From the NCBI GenBank assembly GCA_963691655.1, contig OY829326.1, positions 116,409,388 through 116,473,387 on the forward strand: a stretch of 64,000 bases of DNA. Reading direction: 5' to 3'. Numbering within the stretch: position 1 is the first letter of the stretch; every line of letters starts with the position of its first letter. The notes below the pieces were generated by a model that had not been told where the DNA came from, did not search any database, and saw only the letters and a program-made list of their open reading frames with translations. Shown in pieces: positions 22,982 to 34,969 of this stretch. Origin of the DNA: Toxonevra muliebris. Its lineage: Eukaryota; Arthropoda; Insecta; Diptera; Pallopteridae. The translations under genes were made by a program, and so were the position numbers.

Positions 22982-23097
22982 AGCCACTATGGCCGATTCT
23001 CAAGCTGTCATATACTGTCGTATAATCATAATATCGTATAATTTTGTATGAAAAATGAGAGGATACGACACCGAATAGGACAGCTTGTAAATTGGCC
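22982..23097. mobile_element. Short MITE, relative of 40054-40179
   Basis: GGCCGATTCTCAAGCTGTCA opens the element and GACAGCTTGTAAATTGGCC closes it as an inverted copy. The interior shares TGTCATATACTGTCGTATA and GAGAGGATACGA with the element at 40054-40179. It abuts the broken end of pseudogene exon 3. Confidence 0.6.
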
Positions 23098-23607
23098 AAT
23101 AGTAACTGTTAATGCTTTGTTCTAAAAAAATAAACAATCTTTATTTCTAATTAAAAACCTAATGGAATGAATCTAATTGAATTAACCTAAAATAAAGTTT
23201 GTTTCATGTTACCTATCAGGGTTAGGACCTTACTTCGATCTGAGTATATTTACTTCACCTTTTGCAATATTTTAACATATACTCCTTCACTCCGCTTCAT
23301 CCCAGATTTATTCCGATATTAAAAACAAACAAAAAAAAAAAAAAACAAAAAATAGCAGCATAGAGCTGAATGAAATTTTTCGGAAATTAATTTGATTAAG
23401 AACAAATTTTGAAATAGATCAAATGTAAAATAGAAGACAAAAAAATATTATATTTATGTACCATGAATTGATTTAGGTGTTTTTTTTTTTTAAACAATAC
23501 ACATGTTTTTTGGATAAATGTAGGTACGCCGGCATTTATACGATAATACCTAGTCTCATGAATTCGAATAAATGTAATCATGAAACTTTGTATCGATTCT
23601 CTTTATA
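23098..23607. other. Intergenic sequence, nothing recognised
   Basis: AT-rich with an A-run at about 23328-23345. No gene, lectin remnant or terminal repeats were found. Confidence 0.35.
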
Positions 23608-23768
23608 CACTTAGCCACATAAGATTGCATAAGATACGATTTACTAACGTAATATTTAAAATTTAAAAAAGCCAAATAACAAAGCTGCATTCAAGAACTT
23701 TTTACATTTTAATTATTACGTAAAAACATCGAAAAATAGTATCGTATGCTCACTTATGTGGCTAAGTG
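23608..23768. mobile_element. 161-bp TA-flanked MITE (mariner/Stowaway type)
   Basis: CACTTAGCCACATAAG at the left and CTTATGTGGCTAAGTG at the right are perfect inverted repeats. TA flanks both ends (23606-23607, 23769-23770), the target duplication of Tc1/mariner elements. The inner arms AGATACGATTT and AGTATCGTATG extend the pairing. Confidence 0.75.
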
Positions 23769-23843
23769 TACAAGGTCTGTTCGCGTACTAAACTAGTAAA
23801 ATTTTACTAGTAACAAAATTTAAGAGCGTAAAAAAAAGCTATC

Positions 23844-24256
23844 TTAACTCATTAATGCCGGATGGGTATTTAAATACCCAAAAAAGAGTGTTGGAAAAAA
23901 ATTGAATATCTCGGGGCTGGTAGCAAATATCGGGCTCAGGTTTTCTTTATTCAATTAACGAAGAATGGAGCTAGAAATTATCCCCAGCAAGTTAGGTAGA
24001 ATTCTAACTTTTTCCTGCCCTTTTCCAAGGTCAGTGCAGAAATGCTTCACAATTTTTGTAACCAAACTCTGTTTTGACATCACATTGGCAAAAACGTGCA
24101 CGTTTTGTCATTATTTGTAATAAATGACTCGCTCTATATATACGCCCAACATTTTCATTTGTTAACTTCGCGAAATAGATGACAAAAGAATTCTGCCAGA
24201 TAAAAATTTCATGTACCTACACTAATAACCCAGAAACGGTGGTATTTAAATACCCA
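23844..24256. mobile_element. piggyBac-like termini with GGTATTTAAATACC palindromes
   Basis: TTAA at 23844 is followed after 16 bases by GGGTATTTAAATACCC (23864-23879). A second GGTATTTAAATACC lies at 24241-24254, preceded by ATAACCCAGAAACGGT. The layout matches other TTAA-CCC ends in this window. Whether these are two ends of one element or two truncated copies is unclear. Confidence 0.4.
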
Positions 24257-24326
24257 TACTAGTAAAATTTGTAAGATAAATATGTTAAAATTAGATAAAA
24301 AGAAATTAAATTTTTTATTTATTTAA

Positions 24327-24607
24327 CCCTGTAAGGACATGCTTCGTCGAATCGACGACGCATGTTTACGTTTTGCCATTTTTCTTTTTAAGTAAGTTTT
24401 GGAAAACATTTAATTTATGAATAAATGTTATTAAAAAAAAAGTCTATTCTTGATTTTCTGTATTATAAAGTACCCAAATAATGGGAAACAATCAACTTTC
24501 AAAGTTAAAAGCGTATAGATCATGTGTATGACCACTTTGAATATTGCCGTCGTCGTTTCGACGAAGCATGACCTTTTCGTATAAAAAATGTGCATGTACT
24601 TCCAGGG
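24327..24607. mobile_element. 281-bp piggyBac-like MITE between TTAA sites
   Basis: TTAA (24323-24326 and 24608-24611) flanks CCCTGTAAGGACATG at the left and CATGTACTTCCAGGG at the right. Next to each end stands a TCGTCGA-TCGACGA palindrome (CTTCGTCGAATCGACGACG left, GTCGTCGTTTCGACGAAG right). TTAA duplication and CCC termini are hallmarks of piggyBac elements. No coding content. Confidence 0.75.
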
Positions 24608-24943
24608 TTAAAAAGTAAGAAAAAACTCAAGAATGCTCGAGGTTAATTGCTTTAATTAATTGATAACTTTTAATCAGGGTCAAAATTGTAAGCATTAAAA
24701 ATGTAGATGTAGAAGTAGATTCACCGTACAGCAACAGTTTTTTGCAAATTGTTGAAAATTCAGTTCACTCGTATTGGGAGTTTCATTTATACTTTATCTT
24801 AATTTTAAAGAAATTCCCAAAAATACACCAGTGGTCATGAAAATCACAGTATTTGCAACACTGCTGCAATTTCGGTAAAATTTCGCAACTTGGCCCACAT
24901 TTCCCTTTTTTCTAAAGGAGATTCCCTTGCTTATGTTTCAAGA

Positions 24944-25030
24944 GGCTGCTCACACGGGCGCAATCATGAACGCCTGTCTGAAAGAGAGAGGTAGAAAAAT
25001 AGGTAGAAAGAAAGAGATAGCGTTCCGAAT
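24944..25030. mobile_element. Single arm of foldback family FB1
   Basis: GCTGCTCACACGGGCGCAAT and CATGAACGCCTGTCTGAAAG followed by GAGAGAGGTAGAAAAATAGG match the arms at 15851-16029 and 44390-44460. The opposite arm is missing, so it is a truncated copy. Confidence 0.55.
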
Positions 25031-25239
25031 TTAACATTTTCCTCATAACTTTTTAGAAATTGAATAAGCAACATCAACAAAAACAAGTAACACGTTTCTG
25101 CGACACACATTTTATCGCTATTTTTTTAACAAACTGATTTTATTCTCTTAAGAGAATGTTGTTTTTACTTTTTTTGTTTGTTAATTTTAAGCACACATTT
25201 TAAGCGAAAATAGTCAAGTTTTTACAGAGCCGGGGACCC

Positions 25240-25620
25240 TTATACCATATTGAAGAGAACCTGAACGCCCAAAAGTATGGGTACAATATTAGGCAGCAAT
25301 TGCTGCAAGCCATTGTGGTGCACTTTTTGCATTAATGTCGCAATTCTCCCTAACGAATGCTGCCCACGTCATCGTGCAAAATTGGTACGTTTTAGTTAGT
25401 AATTAATGTTTGATAACTTTAGAAATAGTATAAAAGTTTGATTATTGACCCTTATTTATTTGCAGAATCAAAATGTTTTCGATGATATTAGAATTTATCG
25501 GCTGGAATGATCAGGTAGCTCTCCAGACTTAAGTCCGATAGAGCACCTCTGGCATATTATAAAACGGAAAATTGCTCAAAATTAGCCAAAGAATTAAAAA
25601 TCTCTTGTTAGATTTCTGAA
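25240..25620 (+). mobile_element. Tc1-like transposase relic
   Basis: A frame at 25512-25580 reads G-S-S-P-D-L-S-P-I-E-H-L-W-H-I-I-K-R-K-I, the hallmark S-P-D-L-x-P-I-E-x-x-W region around the last catalytic Asp/Glu of Tc1 transposases. Upstream pieces (25250-25390) are frameshifted. No inverted repeats were identified. Dead copy. Confidence 0.7.
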
Positions 25621-25659
25621 TAAAATTTGGTATTAAACAAATAACGAATGATATCCCTA

Positions 25660-25975
25660 ACCCCGCTCACACCCTGCGTATAATATGCAGAACATTGTGG
25701 CCAAATCTAATAAGAAATGAGATAAAGAAAAGAAAGTGGAGGTGATTAGGACATACCCTAAGAAAGCATCCCAAGAATGGTGCTTGAATGGAACCCACAA
25801 GGAAGCAGACGTCGTGGGCGACCAAAGAACTCTTGGATACGTTTCATACATCTAGAACTAACAAATAAAAATACAACATGGCAAAACGTAAAAATTACTG
25901 CACAAAATAAAGTCCGATGGAAATGCCTAGTAGAAGCACTAAGCTTCCAAGAGGAGGAAAACAATCCTTAAAAGG
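25660..25975 (+). mobile_element. 3' end of an RTE/CR1-like non-LTR retrotransposon
   Basis: Frames encode R-K-W-R-W-L-G-H-T-L-R-K (about 25730) and then L-E-W-N-P-Q-G-S-R-R-R-G-R-P-K-x-S-W (25777-25840), ending V-R-W-K-C-L-V-E-A-L. This is the conserved C-terminal tail of reverse transcriptases of the RTE/related group. It is a 5'-truncated, frameshifted fragment placed right after the Tc1 relic. Confidence 0.75.
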
Positions 25976-26689
25976 CTTGTCGACTCCATGCCATCTAGGA
26001 TAACGAACATAATAAAGGCCAAGAGAGGGGCAACATCATACTAAACAATTTTATTTGTAATTCTAACATGAAACAAATTGATCCACGTTTGTACCTTTAA
26101 AAAATAATAAATATTTTTATTTTTACATACTTTTAATTATTACCCTCAAAAACGAGAACTTTCTTAATTTTTTTTTGTGTTTTAATTAAAAAGCAATGAA
26201 ATTTGGGTGTAAGTATGGTGTTTCTTTTGCATTTCTCAACAAAATTAGATCCCATTATGAACGATTTTCTTGAAATTGGTGCGTGGTGTGGTTTTTATAA
26301 ACACCTATGTATATCACAAAAATGAAAAATTACTTTGACAGCTTTTTTCTTAACTTTCTATTTTATTAGTAGAAATTTATCTGGTTAAAGTTTGATAAAA
26401 ACTATCACGGAGAGAAAACCATTTACCGTCCCGCTCGCTCTCTTTCACTCTTTTTTTTTTTTTGCGTACGCGACCGGATTTCTAGTAAAAATATTTAGTA
26501 AAAATATTTCGAAGTACGACGAAAACTGTAATGGAGTAAGTTTCCTGCAATGGTCTCATCATATTAATACCACATGAAACTTCAAAAAGGAATGTCAAAA
26601 AATTCTATCAGACTAATCTCACAGTCCAAACGCAGACTATGTTGCACTAAATACAATTTACTTCGCAGTAGACTTTCCGAAATTCTGAC
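25976..26689. other. Intergenic sequence inside the pseudogene unit
   Basis: No gene seen. A T-run at 26450-26463 and plain AT-rich sequence. Homology to the copy 4 flank begins at about 26690. Confidence 0.35.
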
Positions 26690-27289
26690 CCTGTTGCATT
26701 TTGCATTTAAATTATTGTTTTTATTGTTCTAAGAGATTCTTAGTATTTTGTTATTATTAATAAACATATTTTGAAATTTTCATACCCTTTTCTCTTTTGG
26801 TTATCAACAATTGTTTTTATACTGGAAATATGGGAATTCCCGAAACGATAACCTTTTAGACTTTGCCATTTTCACACAGATAACTAAATTGTTTAAAGTT
26901 TCTCTCTGTTGTTTTCAAAGTTTAAGGAATTTCAAGTTTTAGCGAATTACTATAAATATGAAAATTATGCAATTTTTGTAATTATACACCTTAACCTATG
27001 GTATCAAAAAGTAATTTTCTCTTTTTTTGCCCCGAAGTAAAGCGTTGATAATACTGACTAAGATTACTATTTAACAGTAAATATGATTTTAACAGATACA
27101 TTTGACTGGGTCTTGATTTATCGATTTAGTTCGCAAGCACCAGAATGATGAAATTTAGCTGCACTACTTTTCAGTTACTTTCACGATTTATCAGATTATT
27201 TTGCTTCTCTTTTCTATTGTAACGTATGACGGCACACCTCATTTGGGTGTTTGTGGTGAGTATCCAGTCCATTTATCCATTAAATTGGA
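26690..27289 (+). repeat. 3' flank of the lectin pseudogene (duplicate of 17771-18750)
   Basis: Collinear with the sequence after copy 4, lacking the MITE found there. It marks the right edge of the tandem duplication that produced the pseudogene. Confidence 0.8.
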
Positions 27290-28770
27290 ATATCGTTGAT
27301 GACTAACATTTGGTGCCATCTCTAATGCAATTCGCCATCTGATTCATTGTGGGTAATTGTTGTAAAAACTTACACATATTAACTTATCAAATATAAGTCA
27401 TTATAACTTGATAAGACTGGTTTTATTTTAAAATTGAATAAATGCAGTTTAGTGCTAAATGACATCCTGCCCCTTAAATACGGCCTTGATCACGTTGATT
27501 TATCTCACAATAAGAACCACTTTAATGAATTTGGCATATTAATTTATTTATGGAATACAACTGCATATTTTGTTGAGGCACAATACAAAAATGTTTTCAA
27601 TAATTTAATTATTTAGAAACAATTTATATATTTTTGTCAAGAGTTTTGTTTTTATTAACGCTGAACTGGCGAAAACTGTAAAAATACGCATATCGTCATT
27701 TGGTGAAATATGGAAATATAATTGAGTATTAAAAAAGAAAAAAACATTCATTACCAGCTATTAGCAGGATTGAAGCTATCACCTTTAAAAGATAACGTTT
27801 ACTATTTCCAGAGGATATCACTCAATTACAGCTATTTAATCAATATTTCGTGATATTGCATTTCCCATGGAGATGGATGCAGCTGGTTTGCTACTTATAA
27901 AGTGGTATTTAAAAAATAATGAATAATAAATAAAAAAAATTAGCCATTATCGAAATTTGCAACCTACCTCATAAAAAATGATATCATGCGGGTGATATGG
28001 CCTTAATTTTATTTAATACTCATTTTCATGAATTTTTACTTTCGGCTGCTGCTATCCAGATACGATTAAATCTACCAATCATTCCAAAACCATTTATATA
28101 TACCAATTTTTATGGACTACATTTTTTTACAATTAACAAAGACATAAAAATTCACTGTCGAATTCTAACCAACTTTTCGAATAAAGTAACGTAAAAAAAT
28201 GGACTTAAAATCGAAAATAAACGTATAATTGTTGGAAATTTAATAGTATTCAATATTAAATCATGGAACCATCAGCTTTTACTTCTTCGCAATTATATAC
28301 TTCAGCTATGTATTATTACTTTCGGCGCACCTTCGGAATTAAATCAAAATAATAATATCCTATCATTCAGAGGCGATGCAATGAGAAACTTTTTTTTTTA
28401 GCTGGCCAACATTTTAGTCAACTTCGGAAAGTATCATACGAAAGACGGACTCATATCAAATTATCAAAATTTGGAAGCAAGTGCCTATTCCAATTGTTAC
28501 TGAAAAGGGTATTTTCGGTAAAACTAATCGATTTATTTCAAAATATAAATACCAAATTAAGTATAAAGATCGATTGAGTTATCCAGTATTTATTGCCAAA
28601 TGCAAATGTGACTTACGGAATGGGTCAAAGTGCATTTTTTTGACATAGGTACTTTAAATATTCAGCAAAGTTGGTCAGAATTTGACAACAAATTTTTATG
28701 CCTTTGTGTCTTATCAATATACATATACATACGTATATATATTTGAGAAATATACTTTTTCTCCGAATAA
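27290..28770. other. Long intergenic stretch, no gene recognised
   Basis: Open frames of about 60 residues (27434-27616, 27997-28194) carry no recognisable domain. I see no terminal repeats and no similarity to other parts of the window. It may be an unrecognised old transposon. Confidence 0.35.
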
Positions 28771-28774
28771 GAGA

Positions 28775-28924
28775 AACGTGAGCTAAGCTGGAAATGCCCA
28801 CATATTCTTATCCCATATACTTGTTAGTAAATATACAACACAAAGCATAATTTCTTTATTAAACTGCTATAGCATTCTGTACATAACGCATCCGCTCAGT
28901 TTAAAAAGATACTTCGAGATCACA
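28775..28924 (+). promoter_or_regulatory. Type B upstream block of lectin copy 5
   Basis: AACGTGAGCTAAGCTGGAAA (28775-28794), continuing TGCCCA, matches the blocks before copies 6 and 7 and includes GGAAATGCCC, a kappaB-like decamer. AAACTGCTATAGCATTCTGT (28861-28880) matches the presumed start-site block of copies 4, 6 and 7. The role is inferred. Confidence 0.45.
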
Positions 28925-31900
28925 ATGTTTAAGCTAGAAGTGTACAAGTGTTTCTTTACAATTCTATTTGTATTTGCATTTATAAGCATTTTAAATGCCC
29001 AAATTTTTCCTGAAACCAATAATGTTGAATGCATTCAAAATATTCTAGAGATAACTTATGAAAAAAGTGGTGAGGGTGAGACAATTTTTAGTTTACAATA
29101 TAAATAAAATGTAATTCACGTTTTGCTACGGGAAGCTTAGGGCATATTTGTGATTTTTTTTTAACTATTTGAAATACTTTATTTGAAACTTGTATAACAG
29201 TTATACATAGTATATATTCTTACGAAAAAAAAGAGTGATCGGATATGAAAAAATATTGAAAATTGTAAAAGTTGTAGCTCTTGCCCTGATGCGCGTTTTT
29301 TCAGCTGAGTCTGGCGGTGACCACGATTGAATGCCAACAACTCAACTGTAACCAAAAAGACAAAAAATTTACAGTTGTGTACTACAGAGCCGAGTACTTG
29401 AACGGAAATCATGATGCAAAAAAAAGTCGATTTTTTGAGTTTCAAAAATATATTTAAAAAAAAATAATAGTTAACACAAATACTGCACATGAAAAATACT
29501 GAAAATTATCGTTCAAAAATTATCGGAAAAAATTTAAAAAAAAAATTAAATGAATTGGTCAAGTAGTTTTTGAGATACCGCGGTCACCGCAAAGGCATTT
29601 TTCAAAAAACATCATTCGGAGAAAATCAAGTTTAAAGTTTTGAGTGCACTTTATTCATGAACAGTAGCGCACTACAAATCAAGTTGCTACTTACGATCTA
29701 CTGCTCGGATTAACTTGAAATTATGTTTGTTCGAAATAAGTCATAAAAATTTTTTCGATTTTTTGACTCATGAAAACGGATATAACCTCTTAATGTAAAA
29801 CTGTTTTCTTAAAGATACGGAGACAATACCTCCGCAGGCACAAAGTATTCAGATTGGGTCAAAAAATTATATAATACCAATTGGGAAAAGGGTAAATACA
29901 GCTGCAACAGTACTATTTAATTAATAATTTGAAGTAATATATATGTTTATTCCTGCATCAAGGTAAATTGGTTCCAGGCAGCTGACATATGCCAATTTTA
30001 TAACGCTCAATTGGTCAATATTGAGGATGAGGCTGAAATGAATGCTATAACTGAGTATCTAAATAACAAAACACTTTATCATTCATTTTGGATATCTGGC
30101 AATAGTTTGCGTAAAGGAGGACAATGGGTATGGGGAGATACGGGGAAACCAATGATTTATACTAAATGGTTACCGTTTGTTCTACGAGGTTCTACCAACA
30201 ATGAGCATTGCGTACACATAATAACTTATAAGGGACGTCAAATGAACCATATTGACTGCCGGTCGAGTTTTCAATTTATTTGTGAAGAAAATACTGAAGA
30301 CATTGGTGAGTTAATGAAATGACACAAAAAAGATAAAATTATAAAACGAAATTCTTGTAGGTACCCAGACAAACATAGCTCCCCCGATGGAACCTTTTGT
30401 CAGAATACGAAACAATTACTATATAATTGATAACGGCGACAAGGTGAGTAACACGCTTTAAATTACATGCAAAATAAATATCACTTTTTGAGATATGGGG
30501 CTATACAGTTTTGTCCGTGAACAACAAACGTGAAACACGCCCCCCGCCCATATAAAAAAATATTTTAAACATCAATTTCTTGAAAAATATTTTGCCAATC
30601 CAATTAAAATTTCACACACTACCTTTGTTGGTCAATATAAGTTATCTGATTAAACAATTAATAACATTTTGAAAGCCATGCTTACGATTTCTTCAATGTT
30701 TTAATTCCATAATAATCTTAACATTTCATATTAAATTCATTTATTTATTTGCTAGTGGAATGTTATAAAACTTATAATTATCGCGCAATTTAGAGAAAAT
30801 TGAAAGATATCAACCTTAATTCTATAGCAATCATTAGTCAATAAGATTTAGTTTCGAAGGAAAATCTAGCACTAAAAACATTCGATTTATCCAACAGTTT
30901 TAATATAAAAACACAAGCTCTTTCACTTTACGGTTTTTGGTTTTATCAGAGCCTTAATCAAAAGTCAACTTTGGTCTGTCTCGATTTGTATGAGGTACTT
31001 CTAATGCTCCATTTTATAACTATACATACCGAATCAATATTGCTTGGAATAAAATCACTGTCAAGCCATTTGGAGTATTTATTAATAAATCTAATATAAG
31101 TTGTACTAGACTCCTGCCAAAGTTTTCTGAATTTAACCTCCATCAATACCTCAGCCGATTTTACTTTTATAATAATCGATAAGATGGTCAAGTTTTTCTC
31201 CGTGCCTATTTTGCGCAGACATTTGCCACACTTCCAAGAAATTCAGTATTTTTACTATAGGTGCCACTAGAAAAAGTTAAAAATTTGATTTGGGGGCAGC
31301 TTGGGGCTGAAAATTTGTTTAGATTATGTTTTGTATACTTTTATAAGTTGTTTTGTAGAAAAACTGGAAAACCGTTTTTTGACGTTTTTTTTTCTTTCCT
31401 GTGAAGTTTGCTTATTAATTTGCTTAACTTTCAAAAACGTAATTTTTTAATGTAACGGTTCTTGATATATTATTCTAATGCAAACAAACGATTAGTGTTG
31501 TCGTATTGGAAAAGCTCCAAATTTTCGTTTGATTATTGAGTTGAAAGATTTATCTTTGACACTGCATAACTTTTAAACAAAAGAGAATTTTTTGCTAAAA
31601 TTTTGGATTTGTCTTAACTGAGGTATTCACTATTGATCGGCATAACAGGTTTTTTAATGTTATGACTTACAATTTTTTCATTTTGTCCATAAGTGGCACA
31701 CTGTGCGCCACTGAAAAAGAAAGTCTTAACATTGAAATTGGATATGTTTGTCGAACAGCGAACATCAGCGAATGGATGTGTTTAATGTAGACATTACGAA
31801 CGGTTGCAGTTGCTTCGTTGATGTACTTTTTTTCTTCAAATAAAAAAAAAAGGACCGTAAAATGACAAAAAAGGGCAGAATTATATATGTATGTAGGCCT

Positions 31901-32396
31901 AATAGCTCTGTATTAACCCAGAAATCTTAAACTGGGCAGGTCTCAATTTGAAAACAGTTTTCAGTGATTTATATATTTAGCTTGCTTTGAATTACAATTT
32001 TTTTTTAAAAATACATAACTAAACCTTTATATACAATACTACTGAATGTTGTTTTTTTGTTTTTAGGTTAATTGGTTCCAAGCCGGTGATATGTGTCGTT
32101 CAAATAATGCACAATTGGCCAATATTGAAAGTGAAGGAGAACTTAATGCTATATATAATTATATTAGTAATAAAAATTATGATGGTTGGTTCTGGCTTTC
32201 TGGCAATGATTTACGCAAAGAAGGAAGATTTGTCTGGGGCGATACTGTTAAACCAATGGAATATGCCAAATGGCAACTGGATGATCCAAATAATTTTGGT
32301 AACAACGAACATTGTGTACTATTGAAAAGGGAAGGAGAATTTGTAATGCTCGATATAGATTGCAACAATACTTACAATTATATTTGTATGTATTGA
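28925..32396 (+). CDS. Secreted dual C-type lectin domain protein, copy 5
   Basis: Exons 28925-29075, 29815-29891, 29963-30305, 30361-30443, 32067-32396 (TGA 32394-32396) encode 327 residues. A signal peptide ends near I-L-N-A-Q (about residue 25). The N-terminal segment keeps only one cysteine (V-E-C); the second is Tyr. CTLD1 has four core cysteines and F-W-I-S-G-N-S-L, but the EPN region is replaced by F-V-L-R-G-S-T-N-N-E-H-C, so a changed or lost sugar site is expected. CTLD2 has D-P-N-N-F-G-N-N-E-H-C and M-L-D-I-D-C. Intron 1 (739 bp) and intron 4 (1,623 bp) are enlarged. It forms a subfamily with copies 6 and 7, whose last exons are nearly identical to this one. Confidence 0.85.
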
Positions 32397-32640
32397 GATT
32401 TCCGCTGCCTCTAACTCATCTCGATTTGCATCGTTATAGAAGAAAAAAAAAAAACAAAATAGAAAAATAAGTGTGTCTCTTTATATGAGTCTTATTTCAG
32501 TAATGTTGTAATGTTGTAACTATATATTATATTTTTATTTTAATTAAAATGAAGAATTTATTGTTCATAATTAATTTTTAGATTTTGGTGGGCGAAAAGC
32601 TTTGGCTTTTTTTGTGTAAACTTAAATCAAAGAATATACA
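32397..32640. other. 3' flank of copy 5
   Basis: AT-rich flank with an A-run at 32441-32453. TTTATTTTAATTAAAATG (32533-32550) is a possible 3' processing region. No gene. Confidence 0.3.
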
Positions 32641-34438
32641 ATACATAGAAGGCGCATCTCTCAAAATTTTTCCAAAATATGTTGCTTTCGTTTCGGGTAC
32701 GGGCGGTCGCAGTAAAGAAGAAGAGCAAAACCACTCAGTTATTTGGCTTTTACTCTCTCCCATGCACTCTCTTGGTGTTTTTTTTTTCTAAGGTTCTCTC
32801 ATATCGTTATAGAGTGCAGCCAGGTGAGACTGCATATAGTTTCATAGGAATGGTTTTTTTGCGTTTAATATGTAGGTACATGTGTTTTTTTTTTTTGCGT
32901 TGTTGTCGAGTATCAATATTGTTTTCCCACCTAATTGATTTTTTTTCAATTTGTGACCCAAAATTAGGGTCGTGGCAAACTTATTTTTTAGTAAAATTTT
33001 TTTTGTATTCGAAAAAGCATAAAAAGTTTAAATCAATCGGTGTTCAAAATTTATTAATAAAAATATTTATTTTAGAAAGTTTTTAAGGGGCACCCCCAGT
33101 TATAGCTTTAAAAAAAAAATTTTTTTTCCATTTTATGATATTAAAGTTGAAACTTTAACTTTAACAGCAACTTTGAAAATTCGTCAAAAATGCATTTACA
33201 ATGTTTCCCAAAAGTAATCACTGTATAATATTTTTATATATACTGATAAAATAACAAACTTGATGTGAAAATTACAACTTCACTGGTCCGTATAAATTTC
33301 CCGAGGCTACAGCTGAAAAAAAATGTATGGGAAAATAGGCAGAAATAAAAAAAAAATGCATTTTTTTGTTTTTATATAACTTCTTATAATAACTTCTAAA
33401 ATAATGTGTTAAATATATTTGATCCCAGGGAATACTTGTTGTTCATAGTGTAGCATAGAAACATTTTTAATTTTTTTTTTACACCTGGTCACCTTATTTT
33501 CTTGCAGTAAGACAAAAACTACTATAGCTTTTAAAATTCAGAACATTTTGTTTTTTATTTTTTTAAGTTCTAAAATTTGTTATTGAAGACGTACAATGTG
33601 AAAATTGTGTTTTGAAAATTTTCCAAATTGGATCATGGTATCTAGTACCGGAACGATATGGGTTAAACAATATTCTTCTCAAAATGTTGTTATTGAAGTC
33701 GGTGACCATGCTTTTTCAACAACTACTAAACCAATTATCTTTTTTAATATGCTTTTTCAATACATAATAATCTGGAGATTAATCGAAGGTTTTTTTTTTA
33801 TGCAAAACCATTTTTTTACAACTGAAAAATCAGCGTTTTTTCGTGAAAATCGAACTGTTGACAGTTGACCATTTTGTTAAATATATATATTTTTTCAAAT
33901 CCTTCGATCAATCACTAGATAATCTTATAATAAAAGTAAATCCATTTCATTTTTGGATTTTAAATGATCTAGATTTGCAAAATATTGATCACCGCAAAAC
34001 ATGTTTTCCAGAAAGGCCAATTTCTATTCAAATGTTTTCTAAAGAAATTTGTTAAAGTTAAGTTCAATACATGTACTTTTAGATAATAAATAGTTTTTAT
34101 AAACAACTTTAGTAAAGTCTCTTGAAAAACTCCTTTTTTTTCGCGTCACAATTGAGGATTTGAATTTTATAATCTGTGACATACATAAATACTGCTAAAT
34201 AATGAAATACCAGCTCATATTGCAAGAACCAAAAAAAAAAAAAAACATGAAAAAACGAAAATACAAAACTTCTCCCTCTCAATAAACAAAGACTACAGCA
34301 AAAAGAAACAAACAATTTCAACCACTCATTGCTTGTATGAGGACAACTCAATTTTAAAAGTAAATTGGAGGCAGTTATGGCTCCATAGAACAGAATTTTT
34401 GTACAAATAAATTTGTACGTGATGCGCCTTCTATGTAT
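32641..34438. mobile_element. 1.8-kb element bounded by a perfect 18-bp inverted repeat
   Basis: ATACATAGAAGGCGCATC (32641-32658) is repeated exactly in inverse orientation as GATGCGCCTTCTATGTAT (34421-34438). The interior is AT-rich with T-runs and short open frames (e.g. 33605-33868) without known domains. It fills nearly all of the gap between copies 5 and 6. A TATA-like flank is too weak to prove a target duplication. Confidence 0.5.
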
Positions 34439-34829
34439 TATATATTATTTGCTTAAATATTTTCCCCAAGAAAAACGTTGCTAACACTCTTATAAATTAA
34501 TTTATTCTAAATTGAGAGAAAATGCTTTAAATATGTTTTTTTGTTGATTTTAAAAAGATGATAAGCAACAAAATCGAAAAACTTAATATCAGCACTTAAA
34601 ATTAAAAAAAAAAACATTTTTTATATAAAATAGCACATTAATAGTTTTTCTTTTTGGTGCCTATTTCTACAAAATAGTCTATAGTCAAACCCTTTACAAC
34701 GCAAATGGATATTGCTTAATAGAATTAAGGAATAGTTTAACTTTCAGAAACTATGCGACTAATCATGTTTTTAAAATAAGCTTCTCATTTGTAAATAAGT
34801 GGAATATAGATAGTTTTTTCTAATTGTGT
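34439..34829. other. Intergenic sequence before copy 6
   Basis: AT-rich sequence with no gene or repeat that I recognise. Confidence 0.3.
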
Positions 34830-34969
34830 GGAACGTGAGCTTAGTGGGAAATGGATTTACATATGTATATACTCTGCGTTATTAAAGTTTAATTTCTGGT
34901 CAAACCGCTATATGTAGTTATCTGTGAGCAGCGAGTAGGAGAAGTTTGAAAAGTCGCTCGAAGATCAAC
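34830..34969 (+). promoter_or_regulatory. Type B upstream block of lectin copy 6
   Basis: GTGGAACGTGAGCTTAGTGG (34828-34847) and GGGAAATGGA (34846-34855) match the kappaB-like block of copies 5 and 7. TCAAACCGCTATATGTAG (34900-34917) and GAGCAGCGAGTAG precede the ATG as in copy 7. Confidence 0.45.

Noticed and set aside
27434..28194. Frames of 60-65 residues in the gap before copy 5
   Set aside because: Length expected by chance in this composition; no domain, splice sites or repeats to support them.
32086..32325. Second-frame reading of the last exon of copy 5
   Set aside because: The lectin frame with C-core, GNDL and NEHC motifs is clearly the coding one.
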